Shown here: one piece after another, positions 1-6,693 of the stretch
How positions within the stretch are numbered: the first letter of the stretch is position 1
How the letters are laid out: each line of letters starts with the position of its first letter
Assembly (NCBI GenBank): GCA_003223775.1
Contig: QHWK01000039.1
Location: 1 to 8,185 of the forward strand
Direction of reading: 5' to 3'
DNA from: Acidobacteriota bacterium
GTDB lineage: Bacteria > Acidobacteriota > Vicinamibacteria > Vicinamibacterales > CAVVIG01
Length of the DNA: 8,185 nucleotides
The notes under the pieces: model-generated
Seen by the model: the letters and a program-made list of their open reading frames with translations, nothing else
The model's database searches: none
What the model was told of the DNA's origin: nothing
Position numbers and translations under genes: made by a program

Positions 1-26
1 CCGCGAGTTGGCGTACGCTGTGCCGC

Positions 27-454
27 ATGAAGACGGTTGCGCTTGGCCTGCTCGTCGCTTCGGTCGCGGCCATCAGCTCGATCGCGACGCTCGCGGCGCA
101 GCGACACCTGCAGAAATCGACGGTCTACGCGTGGTCGGCGGACGCGAAACCGAACGAGTGGGGCGCAGTGCGCCAGGTGATGCAGGCCCCGACGCCGACG
201 CTCGACGAGCTCGAGATTCATGTCTCGACGCTGGCGCCCGGCAAGTCGCCGCACGCGCCGCATCGGCATCAGCACGAGGAGTTGCTCATCGTGAAAGACG
301 GCATGCTCGAAACGTTCCAGGACGGCGCGACGCGCCGCGTCGGCGCGGGCGGGATCATCTTCCAGGCGTCGAACGAGCTGCACAACGTGACGAACGTCGG
401 CGCCGCGCCAGCCACCTACTTCGTGATCGGCTGGACCGTGCCGGGTGCCGCGAA

Positions 455-458
<4 letters not shown>
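27..458 (+). CDS. Secreted single-domain cupin protein
   Basis: A 143-residue protein with an N-terminal signal peptide (hydrophobic residues about 4-23, possible cleavage after the Ala-Ala near 23-24) and one cupin beta-barrel. Cupin motif 1 is visible as HRHQHEE at residues 79-85, giving the metal-ligand pattern HxHxxxE-like (His79, His81, His83, Glu85). Motif 2 ends in H119 with the spaced N123. Small cupins of this type bind a divalent metal and may act as sugar-binding, isomerase or dioxygenase-like proteins; the substrate cannot be read from the sequence. No clear Shine-Dalgarno sequence precedes the ATG. The stop codon TGA at 28-30 lies in another frame that is open to the left edge, so an upstream gene may end by ATGA overlap here. 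The cupin stop overlaps the next start by 4 bp, which indicates translational coupling with the isomerase-like gene. Family call is firm, function is unknown. Confidence 0.88.
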
Positions 459-1336
<878 letters not shown>

Positions 1337-1346
1337 CCGAAATAGC

Positions 1347-1370
1347 CACAGAGTCACCGAGGCACGGAGA
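1347..1370. repeat. CACNGAGN-type short tandem/dispersed repeat
   Basis: Three consecutive 8-mers, CACAGAGT, CACCGAGG and CACGGAGA, sit in the 63-bp gap between the convergent isomerase-like and SDR genes. They share the consensus CACNGAGN and are followed by GGAA. From memory, sequences of this flavour recur as dispersed intergenic elements in many environmental bacterial genomes and give rise to spurious short predicted proteins. Only one copy is visible in this window, so its dispersed nature is inferred. No transcription terminator hairpin with a T-run is visible in the gap. Confidence 0.55.
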
Positions 1371-1399
1371 GGAATCGCCACGCGAGCGAGGTCGCTGGC

Positions 1400-2065
1400 T
1401 CAGCGAACGGGTCGTGCGGGCTTGATGGTCGCGTTCACGGACTCGACGACGCCATCGCGCACGGCCGCCGTCATGTCGGTGGCGATGATGCCCGGGCGGA
1501 TCTCGAAGACGGGAATCCCTTCCGGCGCGAGCCGCGCCGCGAAGAGCCGCGCCGCCATCGAGAGGCCCGCTTTGCTGACGCAGTAGTCGCCGCGGTTGGT
1601 CGACGCCATCGCGGCCGACACAGACGTGACGAAGACGATCGACGCGGTGAAGGACCGATCGGCTTGTCGCCGCGCGATCTGATCCCGCGCGATCGCCTGC
1701 GTGAGGAAGTACGGACCCTGCAGGTTCGTGCGCAGCAGCTCCTCGAAGCTCGCTTCGGCGGCGTCGAGCAGATCGGCGCGGACGCGCGCCGCGCGGCCGG
1801 CGTTGTTCACCAGCGCGTTCACGGCGCCGAATCGATCGCGCAGGGCGGCGAGCGTACGCGCGCGGTCGGAGGGCTCTGCGATGTCGCCGCGCACGTACTG
1901 CACCTCGACGCCTTCGGCGCGCAGCTCGCCGAGCGCATCGGCGACGTCGGCGTCCGGGCGCGTCCCGCCGAGCGCAAGCGTCCAGCGCTCGCGCGCGAGC
2001 GCGCGCGCGATCCCGAGCCCGATCCCGCGCGTCCCGCCCGTGACGAAGGCGACGCGATCAGCCAC
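1400..2065 (-). CDS. SDR-family oxidoreductase (FabG-like), C-terminally short
   Basis: A 221-residue classical short-chain dehydrogenase/reductase. With the GTG start at 2065, the cofactor glycine motif TGGTRGIG is at residues 9-16, NNAG at 87-90 and the structural Asn at 114. The catalytic Ser148, Tyr161 and Lys165 are present (YCVSK), and RPGI lies at 190-193. The GTG start is chosen because GGAGG lies 5 nt upstream; a TTG at 2077 is a weaker alternative. The start overlaps the GH88 stop by 8 bp, so the two are probably co-translated. The family normally runs about 250 residues and ends with a PEDVA-type helix and a final DGG segment; here the protein stops soon after the TDMT motif. No other frame downstream restores the missing end. 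In this operon it could be a keto-uronate reductase (KduD- or DEH-reductase-like), but FabG-like SDRs are poor guides to substrate. The gene may be damaged at its 3' end. Confidence 0.87.
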   Translation of the reverse strand: MADRVAFVTGGTRGIGLGIARALARERWTLALGGTRPDADVADALGELRAEGVEVQYVRGDIAEPSDRARTLAALRDRFGAVNALVNNAGRAARVRADLLDAAEASFEELLRTNLQGPYFLTQAIARDQIARRQADRSFTASIVFVTSVSAAMASTNRGDYCVSKAGLSMAARLFAARLAPEGIPVFEIRPGIIATDMTAAVRDGVVESVNATIKPARPVR

Positions 2066-3443
2066 GCGCGCCTCCAAAAAACGTCAGGTACGGCGCGCCT
2101 TCGGCGAGCCGCTTCACGTAGAGCGCCGCCTCGCGCGCGTGATAGTCGCCCCACTGGCTCGACTCGCCGCGCGGGATCCGCGACCCCGCCGGCACATGAT
2201 CCCATCCGTTCGGCCAGTGATAGACCGAGTGCAGCAGCAGCCCCTGGTGACGATCGTCGAGGCTCAGGTACGGCTCGTCCAACAGTGTGTCGAGCACGCG
2301 GAGCCCGGCTTGTTCGTAGCGATCGGCATCCGCCGCCGCTCCGCGCCGCGCGAGCACGCGGCCAAGCCGCAGCAATCCCTGCGCGGCGATCGCCGCCGCC
2401 GAGCTGTCCACCGGCTCGAGATCGTTGAAGGGATCCGCAGGGCGATCGCGCCATCCGTCGAGCGCCGCGAGCCCCGGCGCGCCGGCGTCCCAGTACGGAA
2501 CGCCGTCGGCGGCCGCGACGTCGAGGTAGTGATCGCTCGTGGCACGCGCGGCTTCGACGAGCATCGTGTCCACCTGCGATCGCCCTCCGCACGGCGCGAG
2601 CGCGTCGTCGTCCAACGACTCGACGAACTCGATCTGTTCGGCGAAGCCGAGCATCGCCCACGCGAGCCCGCGCGTCCACGTCGAGAACGGCGAGTAGCCC
2701 TGCTGCGTGCTCGGACCGCGGTAGCTGCCGTTGGCCGCATTGAAGAGCGATTCGTGCGCGACGCGCCCGCGCACGTCGAAGCGATCGCGGCCGCGGCCGA
2801 AATAGACGTTGTAGGTCGCCGTCGCGCGCGCGTGCTGCACGAGCCGTTCGAGCAGGCTGATACGCTCGTCCTGCTCCGCCATGAGCGGCTGGCCGAGCAG
2901 GTGGCCGAGCGCCAGCGCGCGCAGCGAGCGCATCGTGTCGACGAACAGCGAGTGCGCGCCGTTGAACGAGTGGATGAACCCGCCGTCGGGAAGCCGCGTC
3001 CACCGGCGCGCCTGCGTCGCGCCGCTCGCCGCGAGCGCGAGCTCGTACAGGCGGCGTTCCCACTCCTGTGCGTCGAGCCGCGCTTCACGCGCGAGCCGCC
3101 ACAGCGTGCCGTACGTGCTGACGTTGTTGAACCCGTGATCGTGGACGCCGGCGTGCGTGAGGTGCGGCGCCATCCGCTCGATCGTGCGCGCGCGCCCGAG
3201 CTCGAGGAATTCGCGGTCGTCCGTCGCGTCGAACTGCAGGAGCGCCGATCCGAATTGAAAGCCCTGCGTCCAGTCGGTCCAGCCGCGTGCGCGGTACACG
3301 CCGTCGACCGTGAAGACCGGCGCGCCGTCCTCGGGGCGCCACGTGCGCTCGATCGAACGAATCTTCGCGGCCGACGCCGCGAACACGCGCGCGATCTTCG
3401 GCAGCAGATCGCGCGGAGCGCGGCGCCGATCGACCTGGATCAT
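2058..3443 (-). CDS. GH88 unsaturated glucuronyl hydrolase
   Basis: A 461-residue protein of glycoside hydrolase family 88, which hydrolyses the unsaturated uronic acid from the non-reducing end of oligosaccharides made by polysaccharide lyases. Landmarks of the (alpha/alpha)6 barrel: HDHGF at 101-105 with Asp102, corresponding to the Asp of the HDLGF-type motif; FVDTM at 167-171 with Asp169, corresponding to the second catalytic Asp; TRGLAWAMLGFA at 257-268; DGVPYWDA at 313-320; DSSAAAIAA at 346-354; and a C-terminal WGDYHAREA at 431-439. No signal peptide is visible, so it is probably cytoplasmic and acts on imported oligosaccharides. The ATG at 3443 is 7 nt after the upstream stop, with a weak GGGAAA-like site; the frame stays open further upstream but that part is the antisense of the dehydrogenase gene. 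Substrate (glucuronyl, galacturonyl or other) cannot be fixed. It is the best pathway marker in the window. Confidence 0.93.
   Translation of the reverse strand: MIQVDRRRAPRDLLPKIARVFAASAAKIRSIERTWRPEDGAPVFTVDGVYRARGWTDWTQGFQFGSALLQFDATDDREFLELGRARTIERMAPHLTHAGVHDHGFNNVSTYGTLWRLAREARLDAQEWERRLYELALAASGATQARRWTRLPDGGFIHSFNGAHSLFVDTMRSLRALALGHLLGQPLMAEQDERISLLERLVQHARATATYNVYFGRGRDRFDVRGRVAHESLFNAANGSYRGPSTQQGYSPFSTWTRGLAWAMLGFAEQIEFVESLDDDALAPCGGRSQVDTMLVEAARATSDHYLDVAAADGVPYWDAGAPGLAALDGWRDRPADPFNDLEPVDSSAAAIAAQGLLRLGRVLARRGAAADADRYEQAGLRVLDTLLDEPYLSLDDRHQGLLLHSVYHWPNGWDHVPAGSRIPRGESSQWGDYHAREAALYVKRLAEGAPYLTFFGGARG
2071..2075 (-). promoter_or_regulatory. Shine-Dalgarno GGAGG that sets the SDR start
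   Basis: A perfect GGAGG read on the minus strand, 5 nt before a GTG at 2065-2063. It lies inside the end of the GH88 coding region. It supports the GTG as the true start over the TTG at 2077, which would place the ribosome-binding site inside the SDR coding sequence. Confidence 0.7.
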
Positions 3444-3450
3444 CGAGCCG

Positions 3451-4719
3451 CTATTTCCCGCCGTAGCCCACGCGCCAGATCGCGTTCGATCCGTCGTCGC
3501 TGACGAGCAGCGCGCCGTCGGAGGCCATCGCGACGCCGACCGGGCGCCCCCACACATGTCCGTTGTCGACGACGAAGCCGGTGAGGAAGTCTTCGTACTC
3601 GCCGGTCGGGGCGCCGTTCTCGAGCGGCACGCGAATCACCTTGTAGCCCGTGCGCACGACGCGGTTCCACGATCCGTGCTCGGCGGCGAAGATGCTGCTG
3701 CGATGCTCGGGCGCGAACTGCGTGCCGGTGTAGAACAGCAGCTCGAGCGACGCGCTGTGCGGCTGCAGCAGGACGTCGGGCACCTTCACCGTCGATTTCA
3801 GCTCCGGATGTTTGCCCGTGTGACGCGGATCCTGATGGCCGCCGATATAGAACCACGGCCAGCCGTAGAAGCCGCCCGGCTCGATGTGCGAGATGTAGTC
3901 GGGCACGAGGTTGTCGCCGAGCGCATCACGTTCGTTCACCGAGACCCAGACGTCGCCGGTCTGCGGATGCACGGCGAGGCCGACAGGATTGCGGATCCCC
4001 GACGCGTAGACCCGGCGTCCGCTGCCGTCGGGATTGAACTCGAGCACCGTCGCGCGATCTTTCTCGCCGGGATTCGATTCGACGTCGTCGACGTTGGTCA
4101 GCGAGCCGACCGACACGTACATCTTCCGCCCGTCGCGCGAGAAGACGACGTCGCGCGACCAGTGGCCGCGGCCGGGCGGCGTGCTCGTCGGCACGGCCGC
4201 AATCGTTTCCGCGCCGCCGCGCGCTTTCAGATCGCCGCCGCGATACGGAAACCGGACGACGCTGTCCGTGTTGCCGACGTAGACGTGCGTCGGATTCGGC
4301 CCGGGCGGATAGAAGGCGATGCCGAACGGCCGCGTCAATCCGCTGGCAAAGACTTCGACCGTCTGCGCTCGCCCGCCCGCGTCCCGCCCGCGCAGCACCT
4401 TCACGCGGCCCGGACGGCTCTCGGCGACGAAGATGTCGCCGTTCGGCGCCGTGCGCATCAGGCGTGGATTCTCGAGCGCGTCCGCATACAGCGAGACTGT
4501 GTAGCCGGGCATCGCCTGCGGCATCGCGGCGGCGGGACGCGGCACGGTGCTCGGCGAGTTGCTCGCCGAGCCCGTCGCGTACGGCGCCGGCAGATCGGCG
4601 ACGGTGATGTGATGCCGCGCGCCCGGTCGATCGGCGTGGTAATCGCCGAACGCCGACTGATCGCCGCCGACCGATGCCGCGGCGAGCAGCGCGCACGCCG
4701 CGAATACTGCTCTCTTCAT
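3451..4719 (-). CDS. Secreted sorbosone/PQQ-glucose dehydrogenase-type propeller
   Basis: A 422-residue protein with a signal peptide (MKR followed by a hydrophobic Ala-rich stretch, residues 4-17) and a six-bladed beta-propeller of the soluble glucose dehydrogenase/L-sorbosone dehydrogenase family, which uses PQQ to oxidise sugars or aldoses outside the cytoplasm. Family markers: APNGDIFVAES at 91-101, GIAFYP at 133-138, GHWSRDVVFS at 185-194 with His186 in the place of the catalytic His, GIRNPVGLAV at 241-250 with Arg243, PGGFYGWPW at 281-289 and AAEHGSWNR at 345-353. No CxxCH haem motif is present, so electrons must go to an unlinked acceptor. The ATG at 4719 is supported by GGAGAA a few nt upstream and by the signal peptide that follows. 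It lies 31 bp downstream of the hydrolase gene and 7 bp upstream of GH88, consistent with one operon. PQQ use is a family prediction; some relatives may not bind PQQ. Confidence 0.9.
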   Translation of the reverse strand: MKRAVFAACALLAAASVGGDQSAFGDYHADRPGARHHITVADLPAPYATGSASNSPSTVPRPAAAMPQAMPGYTVSLYADALENPRLMRTAPNGDIFVAESRPGRVKVLRGRDAGGRAQTVEVFASGLTRPFGIAFYPPGPNPTHVYVGNTDSVVRFPYRGGDLKARGGAETIAAVPTSTPPGRGHWSRDVVFSRDGRKMYVSVGSLTNVDDVESNPGEKDRATVLEFNPDGSGRRVYASGIRNPVGLAVHPQTGDVWVSVNERDALGDNLVPDYISHIEPGGFYGWPWFYIGGHQDPRHTGKHPELKSTVKVPDVLLQPHSASLELLFYTGTQFAPEHRSSIFAAEHGSWNRVVRTGYKVIRVPLENGAPTGEYEDFLTGFVVDNGHVWGRPVGVAMASDGALLVSDDGSNAIWRVGYGGK

Positions 4720-4750
4720 CGTGGTTCTCCGCCGAGTGGTGGACCGACGA

Positions 4751-5632
4751 TCATTTCGCGAAGCCTCCGGCGCGCAGCCAGTTCGCGAGCAGCCGCGGCC
4801 ACTCGGCGAGCGCCGGATCCTGCTGCGCAAGGCCGCTGCCGTGCGCGCCGTTTCGAAAGACGTGCATCTCTGCCGTCACGCCGGCTCTGCGCAGCGCGAA
4901 GAAATACGCGACGGCGTTCTCGACCGGAACGACCGTGTCGGCGTTCGTGTGATAGATGAACGTCGGCGGCGTCGACGCCGTGACCTGCGTCTCGCTCGAC
5001 AGGCTGCGCGCGAGCGCGGCGTCGGGTGCGTCGCCGAGCAGATTCGTCTTCGATCCCTGATGCGTCCACGGCTCGACCAACGAGATGACCGGATACGCGA
5101 GGATCGCGAAATCGGGCCGGCTGCCGGCGCGATCGATCGCGTCGGCCGCGTCGGCCTTGCCGTTGTCGAAGTGCGTCGAGACCGAGGACGCGAGGTGGCC
5201 GCCCGCCGAGAATCCCATGAAGCCGATTCGATCCGGCGCGATGTGCCACTCCGCCGCGCGCGCGCGCACGGTACGTATCGCGCGCTGAGCGTCGCCGAGC
5301 TCGATCGGATGGTGATAGCGGGGCCCGAGCCGATAGCGAAGGACGAACGCCGCGATGCCGAGCGTGTTGAGGTAGTTCGCCGGCGCGCGCCCTTCGAGGT
5401 TCATCGACAGCCGCGCGTAGCTGCCGCCTGGCGCGACGATGACGGCGCTCATCGGCCCCGTCGTGTTCGGCGGCATGTAGATCGTCAGCGCCGGCTTGTC
5501 CCGATCCTCGTCGCCGATCGCGCCGGGCGCGCCCGAGGGCCACAGCAGGATCGTCTGCGGCTCCTGCACGAGCGGCGGCGCCGGCGCCGGTTGCGCGGCG
5601 GTGAGGAGCGCGGCGACGAGCAGCGCCTGCAT
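4751..5632 (-). CDS. Secreted alpha/beta hydrolase (acetylxylan-esterase/Axe-like)
   Basis: A 293-residue serine hydrolase of the alpha/beta-hydrolase_3/BD-FAE type often annotated as a carbohydrate esterase or 'endo-1,4-beta-xylanase B-like'. Residues 1-14 form a short signal peptide, followed by an Ala/Pro-rich linker to about 20. Next come LLWPSGAPGA at 29-38, the oxyanion-region APGGSY at 67-72, the nucleophile elbow GFSAGG at 140-145 with Ser142, Asp232 in the HTNADTVVP segment and His264 in NGAHGSG. The triad is complete. Relatives remove acetyl, feruloyl or methyl groups from plant polysaccharide fragments, which would suit a GH88 operon. The ATG at 5632 is chosen because a signal peptide starts exactly there; an upstream in-frame start at 5680 would add 16 residues without hydrophobic character. 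No Shine-Dalgarno is visible: a -10-like box ends 9 nt before the ATG, so the mRNA may be leaderless. First gene of the four-gene operon. Confidence 0.9.
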   Translation of the reverse strand: MQALLVAALLTAAQPAPAPPLVQEPQTILLWPSGAPGAIGDEDRDKPALTIYMPPNTTGPMSAVIVAPGGSYARLSMNLEGRAPANYLNTLGIAAFVLRYRLGPRYHHPIELGDAQRAIRTVRARAAEWHIAPDRIGFMGFSAGGHLASSVSTHFDNGKADAADAIDRAGSRPDFAILAYPVISLVEPWTHQGSKTNLLGDAPDAALARSLSSETQVTASTPPTFIYHTNADTVVPVENAVAYFFALRRAGVTAEMHVFRNGAHGSGLAQQDPALAEWPRLLANWLRAGGFAK

Positions 5633-5656
5633 GGCGCGGGTATTATTACCGCCATG
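5630..5656. promoter_or_regulatory. Divergent promoter core with inverted repeat
   Basis: A 27-bp imperfect inverted repeat: outer arms CATGGC (5630-5635) and GCCATG (5651-5656), inner arms GGTA (5639-5642) and TACC (5647-5650), loop TTAT, with a 3-base bulge GCG on the left. It is the most AT-rich short patch of the window. Minus strand: AATAAT at 5647-5642 (5 of 6 to the -10 consensus) with TTGCCG at 5670-5665, spacer 17 bp, predicting a start just before the hydrolase ATG. Plus strand: TATTAT at 5641-5646 (5 of 6) with no good -35, predicting a start near 5653. The palindrome could be an operator for an unseen regulator, or the arms could simply reflect two oppositely oriented GCCATG start contexts. 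Confidence 0.5.
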
Positions 5657-5719
5657 TCGCGCGCCGGCAACGGCTTCCACACAGCGCGGCCCGCGCGGCC
5701 CGCGCGAGGCCGGCGATGA
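5654..5719 (+). CDS. Possible 21-residue leader ORF
   Basis: A short open frame beginning at the ATG in the right arm of the divergent inverted repeat and ending with an ATGA overlap on the reductase start codon. It encodes 21 residues, Arg-rich at the C-terminus with an Ala-Arg-Pro repeat made by a 9-bp tandem repeat at 5684-5701. If transcription starts at about 5653, the ORF would be translated leaderless and coupled to the reductase. It resembles nothing known. The Arg- and Pro-rich end is what any GC-rich sequence can yield, so coding status is doubtful. Confidence 0.25.
   Translation: MSRAGNGFHTARPARPARGRR
5684..5701. repeat. 9-bp tandem repeat, two copies
   Basis: GCGCGGCCC occurs twice in tandem (5684-5692, 5693-5701) with a partial third copy GCGCG at 5702-5706, just before the reductase ribosome-binding site. 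The unit is a multiple of three, encoding Ala-Arg-Pro in the leader frame, and contains GGCC arms that could pair into a short GC-rich hairpin in the 5' leader. Confidence 0.7.
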
Positions 5720-6693
5720 TCGTGTCGTACGCCGAGCTCGCCGGCACGCTCGAGCGCGCGCTCGCCGCCCTCGGCCTGGAACCGGATCGCGCGCCGCGCT
5801 GCGCGCAGCTGATTGCCGACTCCACGCGCGACGGCGTCCCCTCGCACGGGCTCAATCTGTTTCCGCGCGTCGCGTCGATGATCCGACGCGGCGCGATCGA
5901 TCCGCGCGCCCGCGCGATTCGCGTCGCCGGCCGGGGCGCGCTCGAGCGGTGGGACGGACGGCGCGGCGTCGGCGCGCTGAACGCGTTCGACGCGATGCAG
6001 GCGGCGATCGCGGGGGCGCGCGCGAGCGGCATCGCGTGCGTGGCGCTCGGCAACACGAATCACTGGATGCGCGGCGGCTCCTACGGCTGGCAGGCCGCCG
6101 ACGCCGGCGCGATCGCGCTGTGCTGGACCAACACGCTGCCGAACCTGCCGCCGTGGGGCGCGGCGTCGCCGCGGATCGGCAACAACCCGCTGGTCGTCGC
6201 GGTGCCGCGCGCGCGCGGCCACGTCGTGCTCGACATGGCGATGTCGCAGTTCTCGTACGGCGCGCTCGCGAGCTACCGCGCCCGCGGCGAGCGGCTCCCG
6301 GTCGCCGGCGGCTTCGATCGCGACGGGCGGCTCACCGACGACCCCGCGGCGATCGAGGCGTCGCGCCGGCCGTTGCCGATCGGCTTCTGGAAAGGATCGG
6401 GCCTGGCGATCGTCCTCGACATCATCGCGGCGGCGCTCGCCGGCGGCCGCGCGACGCACGAGATCGGGGCCGATCCCGAGCAGGAGACGGGGCTCTCCCA
6501 GGTGTTCATCGCGATCGATCCGGCGTCGCTCGAGGGCGCGGCCATCGATGGCGTCGCCGATGCGGTCGTCGCGAGCGTGCAGGCGCGCTATCCAGGCGAG
6601 CGCACGCTCGCCGCGCGGCGGCAGCACCTGCAGCAGGGGATCGAGGTGGACGACGAGGCCTGGACGATTGCGCGGCGATGCGCATCAGCGTGA
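5716..6693 (+). CDS. dlgD: 2,3-diketo-L-gulonate reductase (YiaK/DlgD type)
   Basis: A 325-residue NAD(P)H-dependent oxidoreductase of the Ldh/malate-lactate dehydrogenase-2 family, close in length and motifs to E. coli YiaK (DlgD), which reduces 2,3-diketo-L-gulonate to 3-keto-L-gulonate. The catalytic His of the SHG motif is His44, the same position as in YiaK. Strongly shared stretches are NHWMRGGSYGWQAA (115-128), CWTN (136-139), PPWGA (145-149), RIGNNPL (153-159), DMAMSQFSYG (173-182), LPVAGGFD (194-201), FWKGSGLAIVLD (224-235) and GLSQVFIAID (259-268). The protein is cytoplasmic. The ATG at 5716 is supported by GAGG at 5706-5709, 6 nt upstream. It diverges from the esterase-GH88 operon and ends 9 bp inside the convergent kinase gene. 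None of the other yia-pathway genes is nearby, so the substrate here may be another keto-uronate. Family assignment is very sure; exact substrate is inferred. Confidence 0.93.
   Translation: MIVSYAELAGTLERALAALGLEPDRAPRCAQLIADSTRDGVPSHGLNLFPRVASMIRRGAIDPRARAIRVAGRGALERWDGRRGVGALNAFDAMQAAIAGARASGIACVALGNTNHWMRGGSYGWQAADAGAIALCWTNTLPNLPPWGAASPRIGNNPLVVAVPRARGHVVLDMAMSQFSYGALASYRARGERLPVAGGFDRDGRLTDDPAAIEASRRPLPIGFWKGSGLAIVLDIIAAALAGGRATHEIGADPEQETGLSQVFIAIDPASLEGAAIDGVADAVVASVQARYPGERTLAARRQHLQQGIEVDDEAWTIARRCASA

Noticed and set aside
8..454. N-terminal extension of the isomerase-like protein back to position 8
   Set aside because: It would overlap the cupin fully, has Arg-rich shadow composition and would place the twin-arginine signal in the middle of the protein.
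1337..1399. Terminator between the convergent isomerase-like and SDR genes
   Set aside because: No stable hairpin followed by a T-run on either strand; only the CACNGAGN repeat is visible.
1400..1402. Simple frameshift as the reason for the short SDR
   Set aside because: Alternative frames downstream do not encode the expected PEDVA or DGG segments, so a one-base error would not restore the family C-terminus.
1701..3503. Long plus-strand open frame of about 600 codons opposite the SDR and GH88 genes
   Set aside because: Its translation is dominated by Arg, Ala and Pro without domain motifs; it is the antisense of clearly homologous genes in GC-rich DNA.
3310..4959. Plus-strand open frame of about 549 codons opposite the PQQ-type dehydrogenase
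   Set aside because: No recognisable motif; antisense shadow of a gene with signal peptide, ribosome-binding site and family motifs.
5633..5680. Longer hydrolase start at 5680
   Set aside because: It would add 16 non-hydrophobic residues in front of an otherwise N-terminal signal peptide and run through the promoter-like patch.
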